Shown: positions 32,000-44,175, counted from the first letter of the stretch. The stretch is DNA of 64,000 bases from Jeotgalibaca dankookensis (GCF_002005405.1 NZ_CP019728.1:1054001-1118000); one strand, 5' to 3'. The notes: generated from the letters alone by a model not told the origin. Numbers and translations: made by a program.

Positions 32000-32605
32000 T
32001 TGAATATAACTAAAGATACAATGGCTGAAAATTTAGATGTAAACGGATATACGTACTTTAGGATATTATCGTACAGCGGTGCTCGAAAATCAGAAATACT
32101 AGCTCTTAAATGGTCGGATATTGATTTTGATACATCTACACTCAACATTAGTAAAACACTTACTAGGGGCTTAAATAATAAGATTATCATGCAACCTACG
32201 AAGACGGTGAACGGTCGAAGAGTGATTGATATGGATTATGACTCTATGAAGCTTTTAAAGCTGTGGAAGATGTATCAGGCTCAATTCATGCTGAAACTTG
32301 GATTTAATACCAATACACACGATCAGAATGCTTTTGCGAATACTAGAAATAATTTCTATTCAATTAATGTTTCCAATGACCGTATGAGAAATGTGCAAAA
32401 GCGTAATGGTCTTAAATAAATTACAGTTCATGGGTTACGACACACGTATAGTAGTATCCTCTTCTCTATGGGAGCTTCAATAAAAGATGTACAGGCTCGC
32501 CTAGGACACACAGATATTCAAACAACAATGAACATCTATGCTCATGTTACAAAAGAAGAGAAGAAGGACACAGCAGATAAGTTTGCGAAGTTTATGGAGC
32601 ATTAA
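32000..32605 (+). pseudogene. Tyrosine integrase 3' part with an in-frame stop (copy 2)
   Basis: The frame lacks the N-terminal arm-binding and core-binding domains and opens at MAENLDVNGYTYFRILSYSG. It has SGARKSEILALKW (catalytic Arg), a TAA at 32417-32419 where copy 1 has GAA, then HGLRHTYSS and LGHTDIQTTMNIYAHV (His, Arg, His, Tyr). It ends KFAKFMEH. Very like the fragment at 4694-5031. It lies about 520 bp from ssrA, the usual place for an integrase of a ssrA-targeting island. One base change would restore the last part, but the 5' end is missing. Confidence 0.9.
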
Positions 32606-32642
32606 TGACTAGTTATAAAATATTAAATAAAGGAGACGTCTT

Positions 32643-32858
32643 ATGGACTTGATACAACGAGCAATAGAGCTCAGATGGCCTGTATTACTATTCGAACTTA
32701 TTTTTTTAATTGGGGGAATTTTGCTTATAGTTAGCGGAAGAAAAATACGTAAACAAAGCAAAATCTCATCCTTACTCAATATGATTATAGGTTTAGTAAT
32801 TGCACTGGTTTCGATATACACTTTGTATTGGACAATTATGCTTGGTTATAATTCTTAA
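32643..32858 (+). CDS. Small two-span membrane protein, unknown
   Basis: 71 residues: MDLIQRAIELRWPVLLFELI, two hydrophobic segments (about 12-33 and 43-67) joined by a basic loop (SGRKIRKQSKIS). AAAGGAG lies 8 nt before the ATG. It stands between the integrase remnant and ssrA, so it is part of the island. No family recognised. Confidence 0.5.
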   Translation: MDLIQRAIELRWPVLLFELIFLIGGILLIVSGRKIRKQSKISSLLNMIIGLVIALVSIYTLYWTIMLGYNS

Positions 32859-32989
32859 TCACCTGATTTTTTAAAAAAATCGTCCATGAACGTTGTTATG
32901 ACAGTGATTCCGGAAAGTTTTAACGAGCAACTATGCACCAACCAACTTGAAATTATCTTAGAAACGCCGTCTCAACAGACAAATCAAAA

Positions 32990-33052
32990 ACCATTACCCT
33001 TTTTCGAGTAGTAATGGAAATGGTAGTGGTTGGTAATGGTTTATAGCATTTA
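32990..33052. repeat. CCATTACC/GGTAATGG repeats beside integrase copy 2
   Basis: AACCATTACCCTTTTTCGA is nearly the same as the repeat at 5108; GTAATGG, GGTAGTGG and GGTAATGGTTT follow. Same layout as beside integrase copy 1. Probable integrase arm sites (inference). Confidence 0.5.
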
Positions 33053-33071
33053 CTAGCAAAGTTCAGAAATT

Positions 33072-33110
33072 AAAAAAGGCTTCCCACCAGCCTTTAGAAG
33101 CTGGTGGGAA
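33072..33110 (-). terminator. ssrA terminator
   Basis: TTCCCACCAGC pairs with GCTGGTGGGAA, then T-rich on the minus strand. It lies about 20 bp after the tmRNA 3' end. Confidence 0.9.
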
Positions 33111-33128
33111 ACCTTAGTAAAGCTATAA

Positions 33129-33492
33129 TGGAGGTGAGGGGAGTTGAACCCCTGTCCAAACATATCGGCACTTCCAAATCTACGCTCATAGTTAAATTAT
33201 TTAGTTTTCGCCAGATGCTAGCCATTTAACCGGCATCACAACAAGCTAATCTGATTAGTCTCTTCCGATTCCTCCAGATGGAAAGTCACGGCGTAGTCCA
33301 CTGATTATGGGACCCTTACTTGAGCACATGGACGATGCCAAGAGGATCTTAGCTAGCTGTTATTAAGCAGCGAAAGCTAAAGTATTATTGTTTGTTTTGT
33401 CAGTTATATTTAACTGTAACGTTTTAACGTAGACGTAACCTACGGAGCGCATCAAAAGCTCGACCTATGCCTGTCGAATCCGTAACACCCCC
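33129..33492 (-). ncRNA. ssrA: tmRNA (transfer-messenger RNA)
   Basis: The 5' end GGGGGTGTTACGGATTCGAC and 3' end GTTCAACTCCCCTCACCTCC-A pair as an acceptor stem (GGGGGTG with CACCTCC) with a tRNA-like T arm; CCA is not encoded. Length about 364 nt. The tag frame is DKTNNNTLAFAA followed by TAA (33363-33401); the codon just before is ACT, not the usual GCN Ala, so the tag starts with Thr or Asp. tmRNA with SmpB frees stalled ribosomes. Its partner smpB and RNase R lie about 3 kb downstream. The 3' end is the attachment site of the island. Confidence 0.96.
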
Positions 33493-33563
33493 TAAATAAA
33501 GGGTAAGTCTCATGGACTACTCTTTATTATACAGGTTTCTAGTAAAAATTCAAGTCCTTACGC

Positions 33564-34319
33564 TTAAGGGAGTAAGGCATCATCCAAATCAATATCCGTT
33601 GGTAATACTTTATGAACTTCCGGTTCTTCTTCATCTTCATAACCAAAGTCCGGAACAAAGTGGTCAATGCTATTGAATTTTTCTAAATGATAAAACCCGT
33701 CATAGTAACTGACCGCAGATATACTAGCATTATCTAAATGACGTCCAATTTTAAATTCGGGAATCAAGGCATGAATAATATTTCGAATGGTAATACCATG
33801 AGAGACAATCAAAATATTGCGCCCTGTTTCACGGTGCTCATTGATCAATTGGATTAGTCCTTTTTCAACGCGCATCCAAAAGGTCATATAGTCTTCTGCT
33901 TCATGGTAAGGGTCCATCTTCTTCATACCGTCTAATTCTTTCATTAGTATACGGTCATCTAAGAGATCTGGTCCGTCTTCGTAACCTAAAAAGGTCCACA
34001 AATCTTCCCACGTTTCCCGAGCATCAAGTCCTTCAAATGATCCAAAGAAAATCTCACGAAACTCTGGCATTGCCTTGACTGGTGGGGTATCTTTGTGTTC
34101 ATTTTCTCGTAGAATAATTTGAGCTGTCTCAAATGTTCTTCGTAAATCACTACAATAAACAGCATCGAATTTTAGATTGGCTAAACCTGCTCCACTACGC
34201 GCAACGTCTCTTCTGCCACGCGGTGTTAACGGCGTATCCGCCCAACCTTGCATCCGATTATATTTATTTAAATACGTTTCTCCGTGACGCATAAAATAAA
34301 ATGTGACTCCTTTTGACAT
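33564..34319 (-). CDS. Histidine phosphatase (phosphoglycerate mutase-like)
   Basis: 251 residues. FYFMRHGETYLNKYNRMQG holds the phosphorylated His in RHGE. VYCSDLRRTFETAQIIL and the second His in IVSHGITIRN complete the active site. PDLLDD and REIFFGSFEG are as in GpmB-like phosphatases. Substrate not predictable from sequence. The C-terminal tail is acidic. It begins 18 bp after fbp, on the same strand. Confidence 0.9.
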   Translation of the reverse strand: MSKGVTFYFMRHGETYLNKYNRMQGWADTPLTPRGRRDVARSGAGLANLKFDAVYCSDLRRTFETAQIILRENEHKDTPPVKAMPEFREIFFGSFEGLDARETWEDLWTFLGYEDGPDLLDDRILMKELDGMKKMDPYHEAEDYMTFWMRVEKGLIQLINEHRETGRNILIVSHGITIRNIIHALIPEFKIGRHLDNASISAVSYYDGFYHLEKFNSIDHFVPDFGYEDEEEPEVHKVLPTDIDLDDALLP

Positions 34320-34337
34320 GTGACACCTCTCAATTCG

Positions 34338-36320
34338 TTATTTCTTTATTCTCTCAACTAATATACCATCCTGGTATGCTTCTAGCAAATCTTGTAAGTC
34401 GTTGACACGATTCGTCAACCGTGCCCCTACATCTGTTTCACGGACGAGTTTCCGTTTTAATTCTTTATCAACGATTCTTCTTGTTGAAACGATATCAATC
34501 TCGTTCGCTACCGCATCTTCCACTGAAGTAAAGGGTTGATGGGAAACCAACTGCATCCCATAAGAATTATATAAAAGCGTATAGCCGGCTAGTCCTGTCG
34601 TTGGCTGGTAGGCTTTGGAAAATCCACCATCGATTACAATGAGCTTACCGTCTGCTTTTAGTGGATCCTCTCCATGGCGTTCTTGAACAGGCGTGTGACC
34701 ATTAACAATATGACCTTTTTGAGGATCGAGACCAAACTCTTCTAAAATCTGATTGCACACTTGAAGGTTATCACGTTCTTTATAATAGGTATTTTTCTTT
34801 TCTTTATGAGTTGTTTTATCAGAAACATATAACCGCTCAAAAGTAGTCATCTTATCTTTTCCAAACAACGAAGATGCCTCACCTTCCCACTGATACCAAA
34901 TATAATCTAAATAGCGTTGATAACTGAGTCCACGGTGCCGATTTAAATAGCCTTTACGCAAAATATCTTCGTATTTATCTAATAAGGCTTTACCTTTATA
35001 ATTTTTTTTATTGATTGTCATCTCCATAAAACTCAAGTCTTCATTTAAAGGAACACACCCATGAAATAGCAAGTTATCATTATAAGTCAGATACATGGAC
35101 CCTTTACTATAGAGAAACTGGATATGTTTATGGAGGCGCTCGCTATTTAAGAACCCCTCTGTTAAGCGCGCAACGACAATCTCCTCTTCTTTTGTTAATT
35201 CGTAAGGATTAGCAGGATCAATGGTTGGAAAATAATCACAAATTAAGGGGTAATCTTTGCCATCAATGGTAATTGTACCCTTATCATGATTGATTTTATC
35301 GAGTAACAAGCGCTCGGTCATGTTAAATTCGGGCTGACGTTGAATGATTTGCCCTTCTAACTTGAACTGGATAATGGAAATGGCTTGATTCATCTTAGCG
35401 ATTTGACGGATTTCTTCTGGATAAATTTTTTCTTCGGAATCAGGATCAATCTTAGGTAAAAAAGGTTGGTAACGATCTTCTGGGTAATTCATCTCAGAAA
35501 ATAACATCAGAGATCGTAACGAGATGCCATAAGCATCTTCAATTATTTCTAAATTATTGTAGCGAGCAGATATGCGAATCACATTTGCCATACAAGCAGG
35601 TGAGCCACTTGCAGCTCCCATCCATAAGACATCATGATTACCCCATTGAATATCTAACTCATGTCCGTCCATTAAGGTATCAATGATTTTATCAGGTGCC
35701 GGACCACGGTCATAGATATCTCCGACGACATGAATATGGTCGACTACTAAGCGCTGAATGACATAGGCAAATGCGACAATGAGCTGCTTACCACGGTCCA
35801 GTGAGATAACGGTTTTGATAATTTTATCATAATAGTCATCTTTATTTGAAGTGGTGTTATCTTTAAAAAGCAGTTCTTCAATAATATAAGCATAATCAGG
35901 CGGTAAAGACTTTCTAACTTTGGAACGTGTGTATTTAGAAACAACAAAAGCACATAACTCCGTTATACGAGTTGTGGTCAACATATAAAACTCTTCAATC
36001 TCTTCAGGTGTTTCTAACTCGGAAACAATCAAGCTGATTTTTTTATTTGGGTAATAGACAATCGTAGCCAGTTGATTCATTTCTTTAGTGCTAAGGCGGC
36101 CTTGAAATATTTCTTTAATTTTTTCTTTGATGTTTCCAGAGCCATTCCGTAACACGTGTTGAACAGCTTCATACTCACCGTGTAAATCACTAATAAAATG
36201 TTCCGTTGCTTTGGGTAAATTCATAATCGCTTCTAAATTTATAATCTCGGTTACGGTTTCCGCAATCGTTGGGTACTCTTTTGATAGCAAGCTGAGATAC
36301 TTTTCTTTTTCAACAACCAA
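34338..36320 (-). CDS. fbp: Fructose-1,6-bisphosphatase class III
   Basis: About 660 residues, the size of B. subtilis Fbp (YydE type). Metallophosphatase motifs: FISDLHGEYEAVQHVLRNG, VGDIYDRGPAPDKIIDTL, IQWGNHDVLWMGAASG, and later HGCVPLNEDLSF and IVNGHTPV. It hydrolyses fructose 1,6-bisphosphate for gluconeogenesis. I take TTG 36320 as the start because AGAGGTG lies 6 nt before; the frame opens at GTG 36329, inside this site. Followed by the histidine phosphatase gene. Confidence 0.95.
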   Translation of the reverse strand: MVVEKEKYLSLLSKEYPTIAETVTEIINLEAIMNLPKATEHFISDLHGEYEAVQHVLRNGSGNIKEKIKEIFQGRLSTKEMNQLATIVYYPNKKISLIVSELETPEEIEEFYMLTTTRITELCAFVVSKYTRSKVRKSLPPDYAYIIEELLFKDNTTSNKDDYYDKIIKTVISLDRGKQLIVAFAYVIQRLVVDHIHVVGDIYDRGPAPDKIIDTLMDGHELDIQWGNHDVLWMGAASGSPACMANVIRISARYNNLEIIEDAYGISLRSLMLFSEMNYPEDRYQPFLPKIDPDSEEKIYPEEIRQIAKMNQAISIIQFKLEGQIIQRQPEFNMTERLLLDKINHDKGTITIDGKDYPLICDYFPTIDPANPYELTKEEEIVVARLTEGFLNSERLHKHIQFLYSKGSMYLTYNDNLLFHGCVPLNEDLSFMEMTINKKNYKGKALLDKYEDILRKGYLNRHRGLSYQRYLDYIWYQWEGEASSLFGKDKMTTFERLYVSDKTTHKEKKNTYYKERDNLQVCNQILEEFGLDPQKGHIVNGHTPVQERHGEDPLKADGKLIVIDGGFSKAYQPTTGLAGYTLLYNSYGMQLVSHQPFTSVEDAVANEIDIVSTRRIVDKELKRKLVRETDVGARLTNRVNDLQDLLEAYQDGILVERIKK

Positions 36321-36361
36321 CCTGATCACCTCTTATGAAATGGTTTGATTCACTATAGACG

Positions 36362-36402
36362 AAAAGAGGAGAAGTAGCTTTAGCTACTATCCTCCCCTCT
36401 TT
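36362..36402 (-). terminator. Terminator after smpB
   Basis: AAAGAGGAG..GTAGC pairs with GCTAC..CCTCCCCTCTTT around a 4-nt loop. It ends the rnr-smpB transcript before fbp. The smpB stop codon touches the stem. Confidence 0.7.
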
Positions 36403-36859
36403 ATCTTACTTTCATGGCACGATCAATCTCACGTTTCATATCTTTTTGTTTTAGAGACTGACGCTTGTCGTACTGTTTTTTCCCCTTGGCGACACCAATT
36501 AAAACTTTAGCGAAGCCATTTTTAAGGTAGACTTTTAATGGCACAATGGTTGTTCCTTGGGTCTTCACTTCGTTCGCTAACAGATTAATTTGTTTTTTGT
36601 GTAGTAGCAATTTCCGAGATCGAAGCGGATCATGGTTAAAGATGTTTCCTTGTTCATAAGGGCTAATGTGAACATTTTGCAGTAAAGCCTCTCCACCATG
36701 AATGGAGACATAGCCATCTCGTAATGTCATTTTACCGTTACGAATAGATTTAATTTCGGTTCCTTTTAAAACAATCCCTGCTTCAAAAGTGTCTAAAATT
36801 GTATACTCGTGACGCGCTTGTCTGTTTTGTGCTAATACGTTCCCTTCTTTTTTTGCCAT
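36401..36859 (-). CDS. smpB: SsrA-binding protein SmpB
   Basis: 152 residues: [59 protein letters not shown], and the basic tail [19 protein letters not shown]. It binds tmRNA and places it in the stalled ribosome. Lies 17 bp after rnr and 3 kb from ssrA. Usual size. Confidence 0.97.
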   Translation of the reverse strand: MAKKEGNVLAQNRQARHEYTILDTFEAGIVLKGTEIKSIRNGKMTLRDGYVSIHGGEALLQNVHISPYEQGNIFNHDPLRSRKLLLHKKQINLLANEVKTQGTTIVPLKVYLKNGFAKVLIGVAKGKKQYDKRQSLKQKDMKREIDRAMKVR

Positions 36860-36876
36860 GTTCCCAACCTCAATTT

Positions 36877-39216
36877 CTATTTACGTTTCTTTTTTACGGT
36901 TTTTTTCTTGCCAGAATAGCGGTTATCTTTTGATTTTTTTTGGCTTGGTTTCTTGCCAAACTTTTGGTTCTTGCTACTCGCTTTTGATTTTGGTTTATTT
37001 GTTTTTTTAGTTTGTTTTGCTTTCATTTCTTGGTCATAAACATCTAAATCCGTATCTTCTACAAGGGCAAAGTCAATTTCGCGTGTATCCACATTTGCTT
37101 TGGTTACTTCAATTTTGACTTTTTGTCCGATTCTGAAAACAATTCCTGTTCTTTCTCCTAATAATACCATATGACTTTCAATAAAGTTAAAGTAATCTTG
37201 ATTCATATTTGAAATATGTACCAAACCTTCAACCGTATTTTCTAATTCTACAAAGATACCAAATTTTGTTACGGAAGAAATAACTCCTTCAAATTGCATG
37301 CCAACCTTATCAACCATAAATTCAGTCTTCTTCAAGGCATCCGTTTCACGTTCTGCATCAACAGCACGGCGTTCGGTAACCGAACTTTGAATAGCAATAT
37401 CCGGTAATTTACCTTCCCATTTTTCCTTTTTAGTCGCTATATTTCCCTCTGAGTATTCACGTATTAAACGGTGAACAATCAAGTCAGGATAACGGCGAAT
37501 AGGTGAAGTAAAGTGTGTATAATCTTGAGCTGCCAGACCATAGTGCCCAACTGGACTCATATCATATTTTGCTTGTTTCATAGAACGCAATAAGAAAGTT
37601 GAAACAACAGCATCATATGGTTCGCCTTCTGTTTGTCTAAGAACGTTTTGTAATTGTTTTGGTTTGATGTTTTCATTAGTTCCTTTTACCATAATCCCAA
37701 AAGTCGTTACAAATTCCATAAAGCGCAACATTTTGGCTGGATCAGGTTGTTCATGAATTCGGTAAATAAAGGGTAACTTCTTACTATCGTAATTAGCCGC
37801 AATGGTCTCATTTGCTGAAAGCATAAAGGATTCAATTAAGCGTTCCCCGATTCCCCGTGTCACAGTCACAATATCTAACGGATGACCTTCTTCATCAACT
37901 AAGATTTTGGATTCGGTCGTATCAAAGTCAATGGCTCCTCGCTTGCGACGTTTTGCTTCTAATACTTTATGGAGTTTTCCCATCCCGTCTAGCATTTCAA
38001 CATAATCCGCATATTGCTCCATTAACTCTGGATCACGATCTTCTAAAATACCATTCACTGCTAAATAGGTGAAGCGTTCACTTGAATTGATAATACTTGG
38101 GAAAATATCATAATTAATGACTTGGCCGTTGCCATCCATTTCCATCACACAAGACATGGCAAGACGATCCTCATGTGGAAGCAGCGAACAAACACCATTT
38201 GATAATTTTTGTGGCAACATTGGTACCACACGGTCGGTCAGGTAGACACTGGTCCCACGCTCATAAGCTTCACGGTCAATCGGTGAGTTTTCAGTCACAT
38301 AGTAAGAAACATCAGCAATATGGACGCCTAATTGGTAGTGGCTGTTTTCTAGTTTCTTAAAAGAAATGGCATCATCTAAATCTTTTGCGTCTGCCCCATC
38401 GATGGTAATGACTTTCTCATGACGTAAATCCACGCGTTTAGCAATTTCTTCTTCAGGAATATCAAAAGAAATTTCTTCTGCTTGTTGGATGGCATCTTGA
38501 GGGAACTCCGTTGGGATTCCAAGTTTATACAGGATAGATAAAATATCAACCCCCGGTGCATTTTTGTGTCCAATTTCCTTGGTTACAAACCCTGTCATAG
38601 CAACCGGTTTTTCAGGCGTTGGATAGGTATCTACTTCTAAGAGTACAATACTACCTTCAACTGGATGCAAGCCTTGTGGTAGCACGTATGCGACCATATG
38701 ACTAATCTTTTTGTCTTCAGGTACGACGTAACCTAAGAAACCTGTTTCTTCCCGGCGATTTGAGTCGTAAGGGAAAAACTCACCGACAACGCGGCTTCTA
38801 CTTCTGGTAATAATCTGAACAACTTTACCTTCTGGTCCTTTGCTATTCCAAGGCTCAGGTTTTCCAGTAATTTTTACTTCAACTGTATCGCCTTCCATAG
38901 CGCTACCCGTTGATTCTTTAGAGATATAAATATCGTCCTCATCAGAATCGTAATCAACAAACCCAAAGCCACGATCGTTCGCTCGAAAAGTTCCGACAAT
39001 GGTACTTGCTTCACCTTTCAGACGGAATTGTCCTTGTTTATTTAAAACGATTTGACCAGACTCTTCTAAGTTAGCAATTGCTTTTACTAGCTCTTTAAAT
39101 TTTTTTGACTCTTCGTACTTGAGTGAAACACTTAATTGTTTCACCGAATAGCTATCTGGTTGATTTTTTTTCAAAAAATCTAAAACTTCTGACTGCATGT
39201 CATTTGTTTTACTCAT
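36877..39216 (-). CDS. rnr: Ribonuclease R
   Basis: 779 residues. N-terminal helix-turn-helix and cold-shock domains ([16 protein letters not shown]). RNB catalytic domain with [16 protein letters not shown] (metal-binding Asp residues), [30 protein letters not shown] cut short here, and [16 protein letters not shown]. The S1 domain follows ([17 protein letters not shown]), then a Lys-rich tail of about 50 residues. It degrades structured RNA 3' to 5', including tmRNA-tagged messages, hence the link to smpB. Confidence 0.96.
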   Translation of the reverse strand: MSKTNDMQSEVLDFLKKNQPDSYSVKQLSVSLKYEESKKFKELVKAIANLEESGQIVLNKQGQFRLKGEASTIVGTFRANDRGFGFVDYDSDEDDIYISKESTGSAMEGDTVEVKITGKPEPWNSKGPEGKVVQIITRSRSRVVGEFFPYDSNRREETGFLGYVVPEDKKISHMVAYVLPQGLHPVEGSIVLLEVDTYPTPEKPVAMTGFVTKEIGHKNAPGVDILSILYKLGIPTEFPQDAIQQAEEISFDIPEEEIAKRVDLRHEKVITIDGADAKDLDDAISFKKLENSHYQLGVHIADVSYYVTENSPIDREAYERGTSVYLTDRVVPMLPQKLSNGVCSLLPHEDRLAMSCVMEMDGNGQVINYDIFPSIINSSERFTYLAVNGILEDRDPELMEQYADYVEMLDGMGKLHKVLEAKRRKRGAIDFDTTESKILVDEEGHPLDIVTVTRGIGERLIESFMLSANETIAANYDSKKLPFIYRIHEQPDPAKMLRFMEFVTTFGIMVKGTNENIKPKQLQNVLRQTEGEPYDAVVSTFLLRSMKQAKYDMSPVGHYGLAAQDYTHFTSPIRRYPDLIVHRLIREYSEGNIATKKEKWEGKLPDIAIQSSVTERRAVDAERETDALKKTEFMVDKVGMQFEGVISSVTKFGIFVELENTVEGLVHISNMNQDYFNFIESHMVLLGERTGIVFRIGQKVKIEVTKANVDTREIDFALVEDTDLDVYDQEMKAKQTKKTNKPKSKASSKNQKFGKKPSQKKSKDNRYSGKKKTVKKKRK

Positions 39217-39219
39217 TCT

Positions 39220-39981
39220 TTATCCTTCTTTCCAATTTAATTTATTTAAAAATGCTATAACTGTCGTTTCAAAAGATTCTCGGTTTGGACCAACGGTTAT
39301 CACATGGGTTAATTCTGGAAACTCATGATAAGTAACCTCTGTGTAAGGCATTAAAGCTTCTTTTAATATTTGACCATTTGCTGGATCAATTAGCTCATCA
39401 TTTCCAGAAGAAGCGATGTAATAAGGGACGTTGATTTGATTTAAATCCTCGGCTACCTTTTTTGAAAATTCAGCTATTTCTTCTAATTGTTGGGTCCTTT
39501 TTGTTTTAATACGCGGAATACTATCTTGGATGCGTGCATCTGGCACACCCATTCGTTTGTTAAACGAACGATACAAGCTTATAAATGTTTCAGGTAAGCG
39601 CGTTTTGCCAATGTGATGGATGGGCGAGTTAAATGATCCCCCACCTATATAATCGCCAACTTCTAACGCCCGCGTTGCCATTATTCCACCCATCGAGAGG
39701 CCCATTACTGCGATTTCTTCATAGCCTTTTTCTTTTAAAAATCTAGTTGCTTCCACTACGTCTGCAAACCACTTATCAGGACTACCCTCATCTAAAATAT
39801 CTTCGAATCGCTCACTCGCATGTCCCCTGAACTGGGGTGCATAAACGGTATAATTGTGTCGTTGTAATTCTCGTCCGAGTAAGCGCACATCATTGGCACT
39901 TCCTGTATAAGCATGTAAAAGCAAAACCGCTCGTGGTCCAGCTTCAAACAAAAAAGATTCTGGTAACTTCATTTTTCTCAC
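39220..39981 (-). CDS. Carboxylesterase (Est30-like alpha/beta hydrolase)
   Basis: About 253 residues. FEAGPRAVLLLHAYTGSANDV near the start, the nucleophile elbow VMGLSMGGIMA (Ser), SGNDELIDPANG (Asp) and FPELTHVITVGP (His) complete the triad. The start is unsure: GTG 39981 has AGGTGG 6 nt before, while ATG 39972 and ATG 39999 are also possible. The secG-est-rnr-smpB order is common in Firmicutes. It lies 3 bp from rnr. Confidence 0.92.
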   Translation of the reverse strand: MRKMKLPESFLFEAGPRAVLLLHAYTGSANDVRLLGRELQRHNYTVYAPQFRGHASERFEDILDEGSPDKWFADVVEATRFLKEKGYEEIAVMGLSMGGIMATRALEVGDYIGGGSFNSPIHHIGKTRLPETFISLYRSFNKRMGVPDARIQDSIPRIKTKRTQQLEEIAEFSKKVAEDLNQINVPYYIASSGNDELIDPANGQILKEALMPYTEVTYHEFPELTHVITVGPNRESFETTVIAFLNKLNWKEG

Positions 39982-40068
39982 AGTACTCCACCTCATCATT
40001 GAATAATCTAACTCTATTGTACGTTAAGATAGCCAAATATCCAAAGAGAGTGCAAATAAGAATAAAAA

Positions 40069-40095
40069 GAGGCTGGGAACTTTTGTCCCAGCCTC
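40069..40095. terminator. Hairpin between secG and the esterase gene
   Basis: GAGGCTGGGA pairs with TCCCAGCCTC around a 7-nt loop, GC-rich. T runs are weak on the minus strand, so it may only partly stop secG transcripts. Confidence 0.6.
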
Positions 40096-40106
40096 CCATA
40101 TCTTGA

Positions 40107-40340
40107 TTAGTTTGAAGATAAGTATGCAAGTGCCATCGCAAGAATGATAAATGCTGCACCAAGTAACGCTGCAACTCTTCTAAGTCCTGCTTCAAATCCT
40201 CTTGCCTTCTGTTTTCCAAAAAGTGCTTCTGCTCCACCGCTCAATGCGCTTGCCGCATTAGTTTTAGATGGTAACATCAAAACTGTAATAATTAGCAAAA
40301 TTGATACGATGATAAGTGCGATTAATAAGACCTCGTACAA
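40107..40340 (-). CDS. secG: SecG protein translocase subunit
   Basis: 77 residues: two membrane segments (LLIALIIVSILLIITVLML; ALLGAAFIILAMALAYL) joined by SGGAEALFGKQKARGFEAGLRR. This loop is the SecG signature. It helps the SecYEG channel. GGAGGTCCACC precedes the ATG. Usual place before rnr-smpB. Confidence 0.95.
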   Translation of the reverse strand: MYEVLLIALIIVSILLIITVLMLPSKTNAASALSGGAEALFGKQKARGFEAGLRRVAALLGAAFIILAMALAYLSSN

Positions 40341-40433
40341 TGGTGGACCTCCTTTAAATACTACTGTTAACTATAGCATAAATTTATTTAATATTCTACA
40401 ATTTATAGCGGTATTCTTTACTTTGCAAACAAA

Positions 40434-40462
40434 AACCCCTCGTCCACAAAAGACGAGGGGTT
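40434..40462 (-). terminator. Terminator after eno
   Basis: AACCCCTCGTC pairs with GACGAGGGGTT, then TTTTTG on the minus strand. Ends the glycolytic operon. Confidence 0.93.
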
Positions 40463-40475
40463 GAGTAACGAAAGA

Positions 40476-41816
<1,341 letters not shown>

Positions 41817-41868
41817 TTAATTTTAGACAATTACCTTAGTAATTGCAACAAAATCTTCTAGTCGTTGC

Positions 41869-43398
41869 TTATTTAACGATTAAAGACGAACCTGTCATAT
41901 CTTCTGGTTTTTCAATATCTAGCAGTTCAAGCATCGTAGGTGCAATGTCAGCTAACTTCCCATCTTTGCGAAGTGTGACACCCTTTTTCGTCACAATAAC
42001 CGGAACGGGTACTGTTGTGTGAGCTGTGTGTGGTTTTCCTTCAGGCGTGATCATTGTATCTGCATTCCCATGATCAGCAAAAATAATTGCATAACCATCA
42101 TGTGCTAAGATATTATCAACGACTTTTCCTAAGTTTTCATCCACTGCCTCAATCGCCTTAATGGTTGGTTCTAACATTCCTGAGTGACCCACCATATCCG
42201 GATTAGCAAAGTTTAAGATAATGGCATCGTACTTATCTTCATCAATTGCTGCATTCAGTGCGTCACCTACTTCATAGGCACTCATTTCAGGTTTTAAATC
42301 ATAAGTAGCTACTTTTGGTGAAGGAATTAAAATTCGGTCTTCACCTTCAAACGGCTCATGTTTACCACCATTCATAAAGAAGGTAACATGCGGATATTTT
42401 TCGGTTTCCGCGATATGCAATTGTGTTTTTCCTTCCTTACTTAGAACTTCAGCTACAACATTTTTCAATGGAATAGGCGGGAAAGCGACATCTGCAACAA
42501 CAGACTCTTGATAAAGGGTCATGGTCACAAATTTAACATTATTCGGAGTTGCACCACGATCAAATTCTGAAAATTGTAAGTTTGTAAAGGCGTTTGACAT
42601 TTGAATCGCACGGTCCGGACGGAAGTTAAAGAAGATGACAGCGTCATTATCTTTAATAGTTCCAACAGGTTGACCATCCTTTACAATGACACTTGGTAAA
42701 ACAAACTCATCGGTAATGCCATTGGCATAGCTATCTGCAATAACTTCTTGAGCCGTATTAAACATTTTCCCTTGACCATGAACAATGGCATTATAAGCCA
42801 ATTCAACACGCTCCCAGCGATTGTCACGGTCCATTGCATAATAACGACCTGAAACCGATGCAATTTCTCCTAAACCGACTTCTGCCATTTTGTTTTCAAC
42901 TGCTTCGATGTAGCCAGGTGCGGCGTGAGGATCCACGTCACGGCCATCTAAGAAAGCATGTAAATAAAGTTTTTTAACACCTTTTTTACTAGCACTTTCA
43001 ATTAAAGCAAAAACGTGTTGCAACTGACTATGCACACCACCATCTGAAACAAGTCCAAATAGATGTAAGGCAGAGTCGTTACCAGCGGCATGGTTATAGG
43101 CTCCGACTAATGCTTCGTTAGTTAAGTATTCACCATCTTCAATCGCTTTATCAATACGTGTCAAACTTTGGTAAACCACGCGTCCTGCACCAATATTGGT
43201 GTGTCCAACTTCTGAATTACCCATTTGACCTTCTGGAAGACCAACAGCTAAACCTGAAGCAGCAAGTGTTGCATGAGGATATGAATTCCAATAGCGGTCA
43301 AAATTAGGTTTTTTTGCTTGTGCAACCGCATTTCCCATCACTTCACTGCGACAACCGAAGCCATCAAGAATAATAATTGCTACGGGTTTCTTCTTCAT
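41869..43398 (-). CDS. gpmI: 2,3-bisphosphoglycerate-independent phosphoglycerate mutase
   Basis: 509 residues. [19 protein letters not shown] at the start, [18 protein letters not shown] with the catalytic Ser, [22 protein letters not shown], and [10 protein letters not shown] with metal ligands. Mn-dependent isomerisation of 3- to 2-phosphoglycerate. Its ATG shares a base with the tpiA stop (TAATG), so the two are coupled. Confidence 0.97.
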   Translation of the reverse strand: MKKKPVAIIILDGFGCRSEVMGNAVAQAKKPNFDRYWNSYPHATLAASGLAVGLPEGQMGNSEVGHTNIGAGRVVYQSLTRIDKAIEDGEYLTNEALVGAYNHAAGNDSALHLFGLVSDGGVHSQLQHVFALIESASKKGVKKLYLHAFLDGRDVDPHAAPGYIEAVENKMAEVGLGEIASVSGRYYAMDRDNRWERVELAYNAIVHGQGKMFNTAQEVIADSYANGITDEFVLPSVIVKDGQPVGTIKDNDAVIFFNFRPDRAIQMSNAFTNLQFSEFDRGATPNNVKFVTMTLYQESVVADVAFPPIPLKNVVAEVLSKEGKTQLHIAETEKYPHVTFFMNGGKHEPFEGEDRILIPSPKVATYDLKPEMSAYEVGDALNAAIDEDKYDAIILNFANPDMVGHSGMLEPTIKAIEAVDENLGKVVDNILAHDGYAIIFADHGNADTMITPEGKPHTAHTTVPVPVIVTKKGVTLRKDGKLADIAPTMLELLDIEKPEDMTGSSLIVK

Positions 43399-44153
43399 TA
43401 TTTTACTGCCTCCAATAATTTCAAGAAAGATTCTGGTTCTAGACTTGCGCCACCTACTAATGCGCCGTCAATGTTGTCTTTGGCCATATATTCTGCAATA
43501 TTTTCAGGTTTTACACTACCGCCATATTGGATACGTACCGCATCAGAAACCGCACGGTTGTAAAGATCCGCTACTGTTTCGCGAACGACACCACAGGTCT
43601 CATCGGCTTCTTCTGCTGAAGATGATTTCCCTGTTCCGATTGCCCAAATTGGCTCGTATGCAATAACTAGATTAGATACTTGTCCTTCTGTTAAATCTTT
43701 CAAAGCATTTGTAATTTGTCCTTTAATCCATTCAGCAGTTTCACCAGCTTCACGTTGTTCGAGTGTTTCACCACAACATACGATTGGTGTCATTCCATTA
43801 CGGAAAACAGCATGAACTTTCTTATTGACATCTTCGTCTGTTTCATGAAAGTATTCTCTTCTTTCAGAGTGTCCGAGAATCACGTAATCAACGCCTAATT
43901 CTCCTAAAGCATATGGACTTACTTCACCTGTAAACGCACCAGAATCTTCAAAATAACTATTTTGAGCAGCTACTTTTAATTCAGTACCTTTTGTATCTTC
44001 AACCATTTTTTCTAAAAATAAAGTTGGAGCTCCCACTACAGAATCCACATTGTCATTACTTGGAATCTTATTTTTTACAGCTTCAATAAAAGCATGTGCT
44101 TCTTCAGCTGTTTTATTCATTTTCCAGTTACCTGCAATAATTGGTTTACGCAT
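43398..44153 (-). CDS. tpiA: Triosephosphate isomerase
   Basis: 251 residues. [12 protein letters not shown] (Lys), [11 protein letters not shown] (His), and [15 protein letters not shown] (Glu and loop 6) are the active site. Between pgk and gpmI in the glycolytic operon. Overlaps the gpmI start by one base. Confidence 0.97.
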   Translation of the reverse strand: MRKPIIAGNWKMNKTAEEAHAFIEAVKNKIPSNDNVDSVVGAPTLFLEKMVEDTKGTELKVAAQNSYFEDSGAFTGEVSPYALGELGVDYVILGHSERREYFHETDEDVNKKVHAVFRNGMTPIVCCGETLEQREAGETAEWIKGQITNALKDLTEGQVSNLVIAYEPIWAIGTGKSSSAEEADETCGVVRETVADLYNRAVSDAVRIQYGGSVKPENIAEYMAKDNIDGALVGGASLEPESFLKLLEAVK

Positions 44154-44175
44154 ATTTCTCCTCCTAGTTTTACTA

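Noticed and set aside
39944-40237. Minus-strand ORF of 97 residues overlapping secG and est
   Set aside because: It overlaps the SecG frame and a hairpin and resembles no protein.
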